Origin: Massospora cicadina
Taxonomy: Eukaryota > Entomophthoromycota > Entomophthoromycetes > Entomophthorales > Entomophthoraceae
NCBI GenBank assembly: GCA_022478985.1
Contig: JAKSZP010009236.1
Span: 216,233-280,232, forward strand
Direction: 5' to 3'
Length of the DNA stretch: 64,000 nucleotides
Under the pieces are notes generated by a model. That model saw only the letters and a program-made list of their open reading frames with translations. It was not told the DNA's origin and did no database searches. Made by a program: the position numbers and the translations under genes. This document shows positions 22,833 to 35,056 of this stretch, in pieces. Within the stretch, counting starts at the first letter, position 1. Each line of letters opens with the position of its first letter.

Positions 22833-23960
22833 TTATGGGGGGTCATGTGTCCAAACAGCCATGCTTGGAAATATTCTAATATATGGCTGTGGAAGCGATG
22901 ATTGGCTTCTTAGATTGTAGGCGTTGTTCCTGTAAATGATTCCAGTACTATCATATGGATCGTCCATAGTGCTATTGCTACTATTAACGCCTTGAGGGAT
23001 GGGTGGATCGGAGAGTCCATATTTATAGCGAACATATTCCTTGCTAGGATGAATAAATTGTCCATTTTCATGGCGGAATAGGCACATGACCTCTTTCCAT
23101 ATAGCCAATGACGTTGGGTATTGTTCTAAAACGGTGGACTAAGCTTCCATACTGACCACATATTGTACATGAGGTGTGAGTGGCATTTGACCGATCTGCT
23201 GTGCAGTATACTCTCCTCGTGCACCTCCATAAATGTGCCCTTATCCTGGGTTGGAGTAGAGAGTGATGTGTATATCTCCATACTCTTCTTTGAGTCTGCA
23301 AGTTGTAGGGTAAGTCCATATTGTCCAGGTAAACTATCCTGGCTATGATACTCAGATGTCTGCATATTATATTGTCTGTGATGAATTGGTCATTAATTTC
23401 CTGTCTATGAGTTAGCTTTGGGCGTCTCCAGTGACTGGTTTGGCCGCTTATGTGGATCCGCCATGTCACTCTTCTCATGGCTAGGAGTATTAGTTTGAAA
23501 TGTGCAGGAGTGCCGTGTGGTCCTGCAGCTGTAGGATGGGATGCCAGATACTTGATTAATGTTTTTGGGTGATCTAAGTTTCTTAATTGGAGTGCTCGTG
23601 TGAAATTATATCTTGCTGTTCTGACCCAATGTATATCTGAAAGATCTGAGCTAGTTACCTGAGCTATCCAGGATCCTAGTATATGGGTCGCTTGCTCTAA
23701 ATAATTAGTAAGCCCCATACCTCCATTCTTTCTAGAGCCAAATAGGGTTTTGAGGCGTACAGGGGGTTGTGGTTGGATGAGAGACATCCTTGTAATAAGG
23801 CGTGAATTGTGTTGAAGAATGGACGGTGAGAAAGCGATTTCATGGGCCGTGAACCATATGATTGATAGAATCATAGAGTTGGCTACTTTGACCCTTCCTA
23901 TTAGACCTGTTTGGTGTCCATGTAAGGAGGCAATGCGTTTTGTTATTTTTTAAGAGGTTG
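22833..23960 (-). pseudogene. L ORF2 C-terminal domain
   Basis: The open frame 23068-23874 includes LFGSRKNGGMGLTNY, the 'GG.Gl' region typical after the RT of Tad1/I-clade elements, and near its end CTICGQYGSLVHRF, the C-terminal 'CxxC...H' motif of LINE ORF2 proteins. A further frame (22833-23108) continues to the C-terminus. The conserved spacing and motif leave little doubt that it belongs to ORF2. Confidence 0.7.
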
Positions 23961-23989
23961 ATTTTCAATCATGGAGTTGGCATAACCTC

Positions 23990-25010
23990 CTGCTTCCAAT
24001 TATACCCCCATATGACGGACAGGTCCAGCTGTCTGCTTGGTGGTGAAGGGAATTTTCAGTGGGGTTATTGCTGATTTTCGCCTCCTATGTCTGGTGAGGA
24101 GCCTTGATGTTGTATTAGTTTGTTGGCCATGGGTAGATGGCGTCCAATGGGTCTGATATTTTCCCAGGAGTATGATTTCCGTTTTCTCAGTTTTGAGTGA
24201 TGTGTTGCTTATGGCTGAGTAATCTTGTATTATCTTTACAATTCTGCAAGCGTCCTGATTGTTGGATATTCCCACCACACATTCATCAGCGAAGGCCATC
24301 ATTAAACAGGTGGTTGACCCTTGATATTGATTCTTTTGAGAAGTGTATTTGTATTCTGGATTAGAGGGTCCAAGCTAAAATTGTAAAGTAATGGCTTAAG
24401 GGGTCTCCTTGTTTGAGTCCTCTCTTTGGGATAACTGGGTTGGTTAAGAAGCCTGCTCCCCGCACAGCCATGGTATCAGACTCTGTAAACAACATTATTT
24501 AGTTTATTATCTATTTAGGAGTTTGAATTTTTGAAGGCAGGCCATAATATAGGTCCAATTCACCCTGTTGTATGCCTTTTGTTGGCCTAAAAAGACAAGT
24601 GCACCAGAGGTTCTGGACTGGCAGACATTTGCAACTGTGTGGATGTTGTCCCATATGGATCTTCTTGGAACAAATCCATATTGTTAGGGGATATCGCGTC
24701 AGTTGCAATTTCTTCTAGTCGTTTGGCCATGATTTTTGTGAAAATTTTAGTAACTGTGTTGATTAGAAAAATTGGGCGCCAATTGGTAAGGTCTAGTCTG
24801 TCTCCTTTTTTGAACAAAGTGACAGTGTAAGCTTCTTTGCCGCCAGGTAGGAGGCATGTTTCCATAATACACTTATTCATTGAAGCTAGAAGAATTTTAG
24901 AAACGTTAGTAAAATATTTTATGTAAAATTCATAGGGAATCTCATCAGGTCCAGGACATTTCCCTCTTGGTGCACCGTGTACTACTTCCCATAATTGCTC
25001 AAATGATATT
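23990..25010 (-). pseudogene. L ORF2 reverse transcriptase
   Basis: Motifs in order on the minus strand are LFKKGDRLDLTNWRPI (24587-24880), RGLKQGDPLSHYF (about 24370-24430) and MMAFADECVVGI at 24266-24302. The catalytic box FADD is FADE. A frameshift separates the motif 2 region from the QGDPLS motif. It would reverse transcribe the element RNA at a nicked target, and possibly SINE and F RNAs that share the 3' tail. Inactive here. Confidence 0.75.
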
Positions 25011-25689
25011 AAGTTGATTAAATTGTTATTTTGGGCTGGGGTGTTAATATGTGCACTTATAAAGAAACTTTCGATTTTTTGGTTTAACCGGTTCAGATTT
25101 ATACAATTTTCATATAAAACCTATGCACTTTGGTCACAACTTCTTCAGGTGTTTCTGCTATGGATTTGTCCAGTTGATGGACCTGTGTGCAAGATATCAT
25201 ATTTTTCCTGGTGTGGATTCGGCGTAAAAAATAGCTTGAGCAAGTTTCTCCATCTCTTATGTTTTTTGCTTTATATTGAACTCCAACTCAGTATTGGTGT
25301 TTGCAGATTAGGGTGTTTAGCCGAGCAGAAACCTCCACCCATTTGCAACCCCATCCAAGGCTGTACCCTGTGCATGGGACGTTGGTTTATAGGTGGTTAA
25401 TTTCTGCCAAGGTGTGCTTGATAATGGCTGAAGCTGCCCTGTGTCTTCTAGACGATATATGTTTAATTGTTGGGTTGTTGATTTTTTGAAGTTTTCCCAG
25501 GTTATTAGTGGGTCTGAGCAGAAGGGTTTTTGAAAATTTTGGGTTGAGGATATTTCCTCCATCCAGGGTTGAAATTCTGAGTCAGCCAAAATTTCTGGGC
25601 ATATTCTGCACCATCTGGGTGCTTGGGTACTTGGCTCCACAGGTGTGTAGGACACTGAAACTAGCTGATGGTTGGAAAATTCGATTTTG

Positions 25690-26440
25690 TGGTTTTAAAT
25701 TTTTGAATTTGGTGATGAAAAAATTATTGGTGCAATTATCAGGCCTATCCATGACTTGAGACAAGTGTACCGTTGTGTACATGTGGGCGTGTCATGTTTT
25801 GTAGCAGGGTAGCCTTTTTGGTAGCGGATCATATAGTCCCAGGGTGGCCTTTAGTACGCGGAGTTCCACTTGCCCTTGTGGTATCTCTGTTGTGTATGGC
25901 CATTAGTCCATATCTGGATTAATCCAGCAGTTCATGTCTCCCATGATGAAAGTACTTGCTGGTAGATTTAGTTGTTAGGGCTGTTAGAAATTCTCTTTGG
26001 TCAGGTGCACCATTCAGGGCGTAAACACTGCCTATTGTGTGCACTATGATGTGCCATGAGAAGGTTACAGCGAGTATGCAGCCATCCAGGAATGAATTCT
26101 TATTAATAAATTAAAGTTTTGGTTTGTGCATTTTATCACCCCACAGTGTTGTGACCAAAACGATATCATTGGGAGGAGAATTTTTTCCCATGCCTCCTCC
26201 TCTCCCTGTGGGCAGTGGGTTTTCTGCACTTCCAGAATATCCACAGGTGGGTTTCATAGGAGACTCAACTTCTTGGCCTGGGACGTTAAGGCCTTGGGTT
26301 TCGCTATGTTCAGCATCCCTATCTCTACTGAGACGCCCAATGCGCCTAAGGAGCGGTTAGCAAGGCCTCCGACCCTACTCCCTCACTCACATTACTCTCC
26401 AATGCACTTCTGCTGCGGAGGGCATAGCCATGAGTAGGAG
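25690..26440 (-). pseudogene. L ORF2 APE-type endonuclease
   Basis: On the minus strand DILEVQKTHCP (26209-26244) matches the 'dIl.LQEtHc' motif; Glu is replaced by Lys. MGDMN (about 25931-25950) matches 'GDfN', and an IGSVYALNGAP segment lies between. Order and spacing fit an APE domain at the ORF2 N-terminus. The enzyme would nick target DNA. The linker from 25010 to 25690 is open only in pieces. Confidence 0.65.
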
Positions 26441-26543
26441 TTGGGGTGTATTATGCCCCTTTCATTTTTGCTGTTTTCACTCCTCTCTTGGCTTTGCTTG
26501 GTTTCAATTTATCATTGTGGTGAAATTGTGTGCTTTTATTGGC

Positions 26544-27071
26544 TGTTAACATTTGGTGGATATGCCTTGTTTCCGCTGAATGAGTTGCACCAGGTTTAGC
26601 CCACTGAGCAACAGCCAAACAATATGGAGATTATTGCCCTCCCAAATAAAAGTAATAAACTTATATAAAATAGGATACAATCGCCCCAGCACACTACTTT
26701 ATTAATATGTTATAACCAGCAGACCCCTTCTGCTTTCACTATCTGCTTACTCTTACTCCCTTCTTCTTTATTCCTCTCTTTTCTTCTTCTATTAAACTCC
26801 CCAACTTCTTTTTCCCACTCAACTCTTGACCCTTGGTATTCTTTAATGGATTCAACACATTTCACTTAGTCAATCTCGATTCACTATCAATGTAGAGTTC
26901 ATTTGATTATTGAGGCTTCAACGGAATTTACTCAATTACTAAACCCTAAATGATTTGATCAATTCACCTCACATTGTCTAACCTATTACTCGCCCCAGGA
27001 GCTCGCTTCATATCAAACTTACGATCCGTTGGAACACTAGCTTATCATCCAGTTATATTGAAATCTTAACA
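26544..27071 (-). repeat. B2 3' LTR
   Basis: 528 bp. The polypurine tract AAGGGGGTAA (minus strand) abuts it at 27072-27081. It aligns end to end with 32143-32671. Confidence 0.88.
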
Positions 27072-27133
27072 TTACCCCCTTGACTGGATGATAAGCGACT
27101 ATTGCTTATAATTTCAAAGAACTTCATGTGTAC

Positions 27134-28313
27134 TCAGTTGAGTATCTGACCACCTGTGGGTTCCTTAATGGTGTAGGTGTCAGCCCCGGTCTTCTCAATG
27201 AGCTCAAATGGTCTGTTCCATATACTGGCAAGCTTGTTACTCCTTCCTAACCCATGTTGGTCATGAGACAGGACCAATTTCCCTACCCCAAACTGTGGAA
27301 GACTGCTGAGTCTTCCTTGATCAGTTGCATGAACATGAATCTTTATGGCAAGGCTAGTGGAATATGCCTCAGTTTGGAGTTTAATCATCATGTCCATTAA
27401 GGTAGACAAATATTGGTGAGGCTTGACTCCGCCGGTATCCTCCACACAGGAGTAAAGCAATGCAGGCAGCGCTGGATGTCATCTATAGAGCAGTTGGAAT
27501 GGACTCTTACCAGTTGTTTAGTGGTAGCTGATATTGTACGCAAAGACAGCGGTGGATAAAAGGGTGCTCTAGTCTGACAGCCGCTCATTCACAAGCTTGC
27601 GTAGAATATTTACCAAGGTCCCATTGACTCATTCCACCATATCAATAGATTCAGGGTGGTAAGGGGGTAGTTAAGACCCCACAGATTGCCATGAGCTCAT
27701 TCAACTTGGTCAATATATGTGATATAAAATTGGTCCTGTTTTCCATTAGAATAAATTGCGGACAACCATAACGCTGTATGACACACTCCAGGATGAACTT
27801 GGCAGTAGTGACTGCCCCCAAATTCCTTGATAGCTTTTGCTTCCACCCATCTTGTCAAATGGTTGATGGCTACTATTATATATTTAGAGCAGTTTGTGCC
27901 AGTCAGCAGAGGGCCCACCATATCTAACAAAACAGTATGCCATGCGAACCAAGGATTAACTAGATGGTAGGTGGTTTCCAGTGGAATGGTTTCTCCACTT
28001 GGCACTGATGGCAACAACCAACCGCCTCAAGCACATCATAGTTCATACTCTCCCAATAGTAACGGGGTCACAAGAACTCCAGTGTCTTTCTCACCCCTCC
28101 GTGACCTACTGCTCTATGAGCATCCATAATTATTGCAGGCCTGGCAGAGGGTTTTGGGAAACTCGGCGTCGATTTCCCTATCCACTTATATAATTCTCCG
28201 TTGCGCAAGAAAGTATCCTTCCTAAGCCCATCTAACACTTTGATCACAGGCAGCGGATCATCATGATATTTGCTCACAATCATCTTTTCATACATTATGT
28301 CCGTAACATCCAA
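27134..28313 (-). pseudogene. B2 integrase
   Basis: The N-terminal finger has HRAVGHGGVRKTLEFL and then CHQC. The core has WHTVLLDMVGPLLTG, with the first Asp kept, and YIIVAINHLTRWVEAKAI. The second catalytic block reads FILMENRTNF where SDNGTNF is expected, so that Asp is Glu. The C-terminal domain reads WNRPFELIEKTGADTYTIKE (27134-27460). Two frameshifts and stops break it. Confidence 0.75.
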
Positions 28314-28399
28314 TGTAATGGCAACTGTGGGTTATCAGGAAATGCAGTCCGCATTCTGATGCTTTGCCCCTAGCTGATGCACAATCAAATATCATATGC

Positions 28400-28740
28400 T
28401 TGGAGCTTCAAGGCCCATTGTTCGAGCCGCCTTTCAGGTTCCTGAAGATTCTGTAGCCAGCACAAGGAGGTATGATCCATTACCACTTTTTTTCACCCCA
28501 TGGAGGTAGACCCAGAATTTGTTTATATGCATAAATTATGCTAAACACTCCCGCTTGGTCATGGTGTAATTCCATTCAAGGCTGGTTAAACTGTGGCTAC
28601 AATATGCAATGGGGTGCTCCACACCATCATCATCTTTTTGGGATAACACAGCCCCTACAGCGAAAAGTGAAGCGTCCATTTGCAAAATAAACTCTTTTTT
28701 AAATTTGGGGTATTGCAAAACAGGCGCGCTAGCCAACGCA
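28400..28740 (-). pseudogene. B2 RNase H
   Basis: The frame 28536-28736 shows QMDASLFAVGAVLSQKDDD, PIAYCSHSLTSLEWNY and TKRECLA. VMDHTSL follows in a shifted frame near 28475. The Asp, Glu and Asp catalytic residues can all be found, although the reading is broken. Confidence 0.75.
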
Positions 28741-28869
28741 GTTCATAATACCTCAAAAGCGGTTTGATATAGATCCATCCAATTGAAGGTAGCGTTTTTC
28801 TTAAGTAGCTCAAATAGTGGAGCCCTGATACAGCTGAAATTGGGAATGAACCACCGGTAGTAACTGAAA

Positions 28870-29500
28870 ATCCCAAAGATCACCTGGATATCCCGCTTAT
28901 TACTTGGCCGAGTTTATCTTTCAGATGGCTTCCACTTTGGCCAGCTGAGGACTAAGCCCTTTAGAGTCTACCACAAAGCCAAGGTATTCCAATTGTTCCT
29001 TGAAAAAGTGGCACTTTCAGGGCTTAATCTTGATATTAGCATCAGCAAGGTGGCGGAACACTTGCTCTAGGTGTCCAAGATGCTCTGTGAACATCCGCGA
29101 AAACACATTGATATCATAAAGGTAGAAAAGAACACAAGACAGCTTTAGGTCACCCAAAACAGTGTCCATAGCCCTCTGGAACGTAGCAGGGGCATTGCAC
29201 AAACCTTGTGTCATACTTGTAGGCTGCAAAAATCCTTTTGAGGTGATTATAGTGCACTTTTCTTGTTCCACTGCTGGCAACTTAATCTGCCAATGTCCTA
29301 ATATCAAGTCCATTACAGAGAAATACTTGGCCCCGCCTAACCAATATAAAGCATCATCAATTCATGGAAGCAGATACAAATCTTTTTTGTAATGCCGTTA
29401 AGTTTCCAGTAATCAATTACTACTTGATTGGAGCCAGCTTTCTTTAACAGTTAACACCAGTGATGCCCAGGGACTTTTTAATGGCTTCAACATTCCCTGT
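28870..29500 (-). pseudogene. B2 reverse transcriptase, YLYD active site
   Basis: Frame 29017-29313 includes MDLILGHWQIKLPAVEQEKC, LCNAPATFQRAMDTVL and FYLYDINVFSRMF. The YLDD box reads YLYD (29113-29124), losing the first catalytic Asp. The upstream motif VVIDYWKLNGI lies near 29400. The thumb is shifted to another frame. Confidence 0.75.
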
Positions 29501-29562
29501 TCCACCATTGTATCTATTTCTGCAGATACAACTTCTTTAGCTGCCTTTGAGTGATAGATAGG

Positions 29563-30129
29563 TCATGACCTGATAGAGGGGTGGTCTCCCATGTCCACCC
29601 AATGCACAACCCCTCGAGCGCAACCCAAGTCATGATTGTCAGAAATAAAAGTGCTGTGATACTTATCAAACAGATCCATCACCCTGTCCTTCTTATATTC
29701 CAATAGACCAGTTAGCGCCTCCTGTGGAATCACAGTCATTACGCCAAAGGTGGTTCTTAAAGGCAAGCTTAGATCTTCCCAAGAACCAAAGTCATGTATC
29801 TTATGGACCTCATCAAGAGGAATCAGATTCAGGTAAGCCACCACTTGGCGCCGCTGAACCTTCATCACCTCCTTCTGCAGATTTGCTACCAATACCCTAA
29901 CTTCCCCATAACCTGGTAACAGTAACACAGGGGCTGCATGAGGTTCAAGCCACGATTGTTGATAGGGCCCCACAACCTCTCCATACAGACCTCCTGGTAT
30001 ATTAATTTTAAGCTCTGTCCCAATTATGACCTGATGCCCAGAAGGGATAGTCAAAGCATTTGCGGCTTGTAGCGCTTTCCCTTTGTACACATAAATCTGG
30101 TTTGGAAGCGTTTGGGTCCACCGCTTCAT
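29563..30129 (-). pseudogene. B2 pol linker between protease and RT
   Basis: This is the longest intact family B frame here, 188 codons. It includes LTIPSGHQVIIGTELKINIP, GLYGEVVGPYQQSWLEPHAA and DNHDLGCARGVVHWVDMGDH, the segment just ahead of the RT fingers. Equivalent blocks occur in B1 (42587-42911), B3 (52750-53330) and E (48301-49083). Its function is not known beyond being part of pol. Confidence 0.7.
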
Positions 30130-30349
30130 CTGTTAATATCTTACAGTAATCACTCCATCGCTATAGTCGAGATTGATTTGACCTGAGCGGAATGGGTCAT
30201 CTGAGATTCCGCTTGATGTAAAATGGACGGGGATTCATTGTCCCAGGATACTGATGGTTTCATCCGCCATATTAACCACAGCCTCAAAGTGACGCATAAA
30301 TGCAGCGCCTATCAACATGTCATAGTGGTCATTAGGCAACATCACAGCT

Positions 30350-30570
30350 GGAGTGGATGCACCAGCTGACCCAAACCTTAAAGGCAATAAGCTATATGCG
30401 CCTTCTTACACAGTACTCTGTGCCCCCGCAGTTCCATACACTACTTGGTGGTCCACATCTGGATTCAGCGGAAGCTTAGACACAAGCTTGGTGGATATTA
30501 TATTGACAGGAGCGCCTGTATCAATGATCGCCCAAATTTTTGTATTTTGTATAAATATGTCACAATATGT
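30350..30570 (-). pseudogene. B2 aspartic protease
   Basis: On the minus strand WAIIDTGAPVNIISTKLVSK keeps a perfect DTGA active-site loop (near 30505-30516), the only fully canonical one in the window. A later VVYGTAGAQS segment follows. The retropepsin-type fold is inferred from family. Stops occur on both sides. Confidence 0.7.
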
Positions 30571-30599
30571 ACATTACAAATAAGAAGAACCCTTGGTGT

Positions 30600-32120
30600 T
30601 TGTTACATAAGCATCCAAGAGTGATTGATTATCCAGAAAAGTGAGCATACTAGCACTGACATGAGGATACTCTTGGGCAATCTTTTCTACAGGAATCGCC
30701 ACCTCCACCCCCTCCAGAGCTGTAACATATGCGGAGGGTTCACCATTGACTGTACCATTCCACTCATTGATTTGCTAGGCTTACATCTTATGCACATCTT
30801 GGCGGAGCCCTAGCCCACACTATTGGGGTCTCTTCCTTGGATTGAGGCCAAAAAGTGGTAAGGGTTTGTGTTGATATAGTAAATTCTCAGTATGTTCCCC
30901 AGGGCTAACATAAAGTGACTCATGGAAAGCATCAGGTACAATAAAATTTGAATCAGCGGGAGTAGAGCATCCCATCTCTACTTTTCTCGCCCTGTTCCCT
31001 ATACATATGGGACAACGGATACTGCATGGACCTTTGGGCTAGCCTGACAACTAACCGCATAATGGCCTACTTGTTCACATGAGAAACAAGCATTTGGGAC
31101 CGGCACTCATCTCTGAATCACCCAGAAGGTCTAGATCTACTATTAAACCACAGGCTATTATGTGCCCGAGGATAAGCGGATTGACTGTAACAGGCTCAGA
31201 AAGAACCCGCCTTGAGTTAAGTGACCAAAGAGTAAACCACGAATTGCCCTCATATTGTTGGGATCCTTTGTTTAGCTGGATTTTTAGTGTCAGATGCAGG
31301 ATCTTTCCACTCTAAATTGGGAGCACTAAAGGTGACGGATAGATGGAATAAATGGCGGATGATTTTGAGTAACTCCGCATCCTCCTGCAGAGAGTACGCC
31401 ATAGCATTATGTAATTCACAATAGGGCTTGATAGCCGCCGTCATTGCTATGCCACCTCCTCATTAGATAAGACATTCGCACCCAACAACACATGAGCCTC
31501 ATTAGTAGACCGCACATCAAACTGTATCAAGGACTCATCTTTTTAAAATAATTTGTTAAAAAATCCTCCTTGCACTGAGCCATTTTTACTTTTCCCCCAA
31601 ACAGTTGGATTACAGTCTCCTTCACCTCTTGGTAAGCTACAGTACTTTTTTTAAGATAACATGTAATTTGATCAGCGCTTGAAACGTTCAATGCAGATAA
31701 CAACAGTTGAGCTTTTCGCCAATTGTAAGCCCCTTCTATGGAAAACTCAAACCATTTAAAGACCCATGTATGTTACCGTCACAGTTAAATGGAGGTAGCC
31801 TGTCACTGCAGATTTCCTTCTCCTTAACAACCTTATTTAATTTATACACTGCACAGTCTAGCCGCTCTGTCATGCTGCTCAAGAAGTTATCAAGTTGGTT
31901 GGTGTGGTCACCTACCAAGTGCAGTTGGCAGAAGGTATGGTTGAAAAGCTCAGTAATATTTCTATTCTCCTGAAAATGTAATTTTTGCTCCTGGAGTAAG
32001 GTATCCAAAGCAAACATCAACTCTTCATATTGAGACAGTTTTTAACTGGGGGTAGTACCTCCATGAAGCAGCTGGTTGCGCCATAGGTGCAATGATGAAG
32101 GTGCTAATAGTTGATCAATG
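30600..32120 (-). pseudogene. B2 gag with intact zinc knuckle
   Basis: The N-terminal frame is 31736-32020, with a helical, coiled-coil-like LDTLLQEQKLHFQENRNITE. A middle frame is 31250-31444. At 31047-31088 (minus) there is CFSCEQVGHYAVSC, an intact CX2CX4HX4C knuckle. B1 and B3 have the same layout. The frames do not connect. Confidence 0.65.
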
Positions 32121-32124
32121 GGCC

Positions 32125-32142
32125 CCCTGTAGTGAGCACTAC
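32125..32142 (-). other. B2 primer-binding site
   Basis: Minus strand GTAGTGCTCACTACAGGG adjoins the 5' LTR. It is shared with B1, and with B3 as TGGTGCTCACTACAGAGG. Confidence 0.6.
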
Positions 32143-32671
32143 TGTTAACTTTTGGCAGATATGTCTTGTTTCCGCTGAATTAGTTGCACTGGGTTTAGCC
32201 CACTGAGCAACGGCTAAATGATATGGAGATCATTGTCCTCCCAAATAAACGTAATAAACATATATAAAATAAGGCAATCACCCCAGCTACACTACTTTAT
32301 TTAATATGATATAACCAGCAGACCCCTTATGCTTTCACTCTTTGCTTACTCTTCCTCCCTTCTTCTTTATTCCTCTCTTTTCTTCTTCTAAAAACCTCTC
32401 CGACCTCTTTTTTCCCACTCAATTCTTAACCCTCAGTATTATTCAATGGATTCAACACAATTTGCTTAGTCAATCTCTATAGCTATCAATGTAGAGTTCA
32501 TTCGATTATTGAGGCCTCAATGGAATTTCCTCAATTACTGAACCCTAACTGATTTGATCAATTCAACTCGCATTGCTCTAACCTATTACTCTCCCCAAGA
32601 GCTCGCTTTGTATCTAAATTACAATCTGTCAGAACACTAACTTATCATCCAGTCATATTAAAATCTTGAAG
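32143..32671 (-). repeat. B2 5' LTR
   Basis: 529 bp, next to the primer-binding site. It differs from the 3' LTR mainly by transitions. Confidence 0.88.
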
Positions 32672-32689
32672 TTGCCACAATATTTTCTT

Positions 32690-33725
32690 GCACACTCCAT
32701 TGTTGATTTTTCTTCCCAATTGGGTTATATTCTGCAAGTTTGTGGGTGCGCTGAACCCCTGTTTTGCTGCATTAATTTCCAAATTGGATTCCACTGAATT
32801 CAATTTTTTTGGATTGGGTGTTTGGTTTTCCGCATGGATTTAGTTGGTTCATTGATTTGAATTCATCCAAGTCTTCCTGGATATGTTCAGGCAATATTGA
32901 TAATTCCGCTGAGGCCTGTGCCTTGGCCGTGGCCAGCTTGTGAGCTTATTTGGCCATTTTTTATTCTTTTGAAGAAATTGGGTCAAATTTCTTTTATATT
33001 GCACATGTTCTACCCAGTTGAATACTTGTGTTGTATCTGTGATTTTGGCATACTATGAATCATCTTTGCCCATTTCCTTCTCACAGAATTCCATTTCTAT
33101 CAGCTCTTCTTTTATGGGGCAAGCATGAATTTTGTGCCCAAAGGCCTGGCAGTGGTTGCATATGGGGGTGCGCCTCCACTGTTGCACGGAACAGCTGGGA
33201 TTTTTTCCCATCAATGGTGAAATATACGATATGAGGGAATTTTGTAATATCCTCCACTACCTCCTGGTTCAGGGAAATAATTGTGATTGCTTTCCCAGTG
33301 CTAAGGGTTGGCATCAGCTGGAATATTTGTATCTCAAATTGCTTGATTTCTCTGTAGGCTTCCAAGCCTTCTCGGAGATGTCTTTCAACTACTGTGCATG
33401 CCATTATGGTTAGAAGATAATCAAAAATTATAAAAATATCTTTGGATTCAGTCCAATGGGTGCATTTGGTCAGTACCAAATGCTGTCTGTCTGGAAGTTC
33501 AAGTACTACTCTGACCATCGCTGCTTCATTTTCTTCTTCCGCAGTTTCAAACCCAAGATCTACCCAACCTTTGCAGATAGTATGGGTTGTAAAGCACGCC
33601 ATATGCAGGAAAAATTTATGTTGGGCTTCGCTGAACTTTTCCCCCATTGTCAGTGTTTCTATGCCTAGGAAAACTCTTATCCTGTGTTCCACTGACAACA
33701 GTGGTTGCGATTGGGATACTTCCAT
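32690..33725 (-). pseudogene. L ORF1 nucleic-acid-binding protein
   Basis: The frame 33081-33725 (214 codons) precedes a frameshift into CNHCQAFGHKIHAC, a CX2CX4HX4C knuckle near 33115-33160. Reading continues, with breaks, towards a charged C-terminal part ending at the B2 insertion. The knuckle follows the RNP-like domain, the usual layout of Tad1/I-type ORF1 proteins, which coat the element RNA. The F elements carry the same architecture. The 33726-33991 part looks like 5' untranslated sequence. Confidence 0.65.
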
Positions 33726-34005
33726 ATAACATCAGTATTTTACCACTAATTAACAAAACCTGCGTGGGACACCACCTCAGGTTTTTTGTTTTTACTGAGA
33801 TTTTTGTTTGTACCTATGCGCTTGGTACCTTTGGGTGTTACAAGTCTGGTTCTGCTGCCCTTTACCGTGTTTGCCCAAATCTTTGTTTTATTACTAATAC
33901 TCATCTCACCTGGTATTGATTATCAAATTGTGCTGTTTAAATCAAATTATATTACTAAAAGTGATAGTAATCGGAAAGAAAAGATTTAAAGTTTGTGCAC
34001 TCTTT

Positions 34006-35051
34006 GTATCGTCTGATAATATATGATATTTGATTAAAATAGTATGAAGACTATTATATGTAGTTGAATAGATAACCACTTTCGTGTCCAAAGTTTTGAC
34101 CTTTAATTCTCCTCAAAATACTCTTGATGACTCCAGTAGGGATTTATACCCTTATCCGCCTAACTTGATCCACGCTCAGATCCATAAGTTAATGGCCTTT
34201 CCTATGGTCTCAAGGAGTCTTCAGCAATTTCCGTCTCAGCTCAGCTTCTCTTCTCATGATCTTAATCCTTACTCTTTATTTTACTGAAGAGTACCAAATT
34301 AAAGCACACAGTAATAATCCCTTGAAGATGAATAGAACTAAAACCAATAATGAATTCTGTTAATTACTCTGCTTTTTTTATTGTTATATTTATTTATTCC
34401 TTTTTTATTGTGTATTATCAGGGGAATTTATAGAGAGAATTCAGCGCCCAACCCTTGGTTGGCGCCTCAGCCATGAATGGCAGCCGTTGCCATTGATTTT
34501 CCCTAATTATCTCACCAGAGATGGTCTTCCACATCCTGTTAGTATTCCTTCATCAGACATCCTCAAGGCCTAAAATGGAAAGAGTCAGAAAACGTGTCCA
34601 AAACATTTTTCACTCATATTCCAGCGAAACAACTATATTTGGAGATCGGCCTGCTTAGGTAAAGGACTTATTACCATTTTATGGCAGGTCGCAAAACAAA
34701 TGATTGATTTGCTAGTTGCAGGTGGCAACACTCACCTTGCAAGTTTCTCCTTAAATTATAAAAATTGGTTAATGATGAAACCCAACTGAATCCAATCAGT
34801 ATACCTAATATTTAATCATCAATCAACCATCAGATGCCCCATTATATGGCAACTCTGCCTGACGAGATCTTAATCATTCACCCAGATTGATCACTGATGG
34901 ATATGATCCTGGCGAATTACCATAAATCCCCCCAAACATTAATAGCCCATAAATAGGGTCAACTGATATCCAATTCACTCGCCATATGGAGTTATCCCCT
35001 TGCTACCCATGGTAATCTAGATAGCTGGAAAGGTGGGACAAAAAACTAACA
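34006..35051 (-). repeat. A1 5' LTR, second part (1046 bp)
   Basis: It continues the LTR broken at 22588. With 22502-22588 it makes 1133 bp against 1119 bp for the 3' LTR. It ends CTAACA next to E. Confidence 0.85.
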
Positions 35052-35056
35052 GCTTT

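Larger units (their letters stand above)
26544..32671 (-). mobile_element. B2: family B Ty3/gypsy element
   Basis: LTRs at 26544-27071 and 32143-32671 (528 and 529 bp), with TGTTAA...AACA-type ends. Flanks are TTGGC (26539-26543) and TTGCC (32672-32676), a 4/5 target duplication. Minus-strand order is gag, protease, RT, RNase H, integrase. It lies between ORF1 and ORF2 of LINE L. Over the first ~127 aligned LTR bases I count 15 differences, 11 of them transitions, so it is an old insertion. Confidence 0.88.
22589..33991 (-). mobile_element. L: Tad1-like LINE, interrupted by B2
   Basis: It is flanked by TTTATGCACTCTTT (22575-22588) and TTTGTGCACTCTTT (33992-34005), a 13/14 target duplication that exactly splits the A1 5' LTR. 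Read on the minus strand it has ORF1 (32690-33725), then ORF2 with APE endonuclease, RT and a C-terminal Cys/His motif. The 3' end is AAATAAATATA. Removing B2 leaves about 5.27 kb, near full length for this class. Frames are broken throughout. Confidence 0.85.
14096..35051 (-). mobile_element. A1: family A Ty3/gypsy element with antisense gene
   Basis: LTRs at 14096-15214 (3') and 22502-22588 plus 34006-35051 (5', split by LINE L). Termini are TGTTAAA...AACA. The flanks are GCTTG (14091-14095) and GCTTT (35052-35056), a 4/5 target duplication. Between the LTRs, in minus order, are PBS, gag, protease, RT, RNase H and integrase. A separate plus-strand gene lies between integrase and the 3' LTR. 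Without the LINE and its cargo the element is about 9.5 kb. It is inserted in the integrase gene of E. Numerous stops make it inactive. Confidence 0.85.

Noticed and set aside
25014..25760. plus-strand frames of 128 and 83 codons
   Set aside because: They lie opposite LINE ORF2, which has recognisable EN and RT motifs on the minus strand.
33132..33989. several plus-strand frames of 67-95 codons
   Set aside because: They are antisense shadows of LINE ORF1 or its leader.
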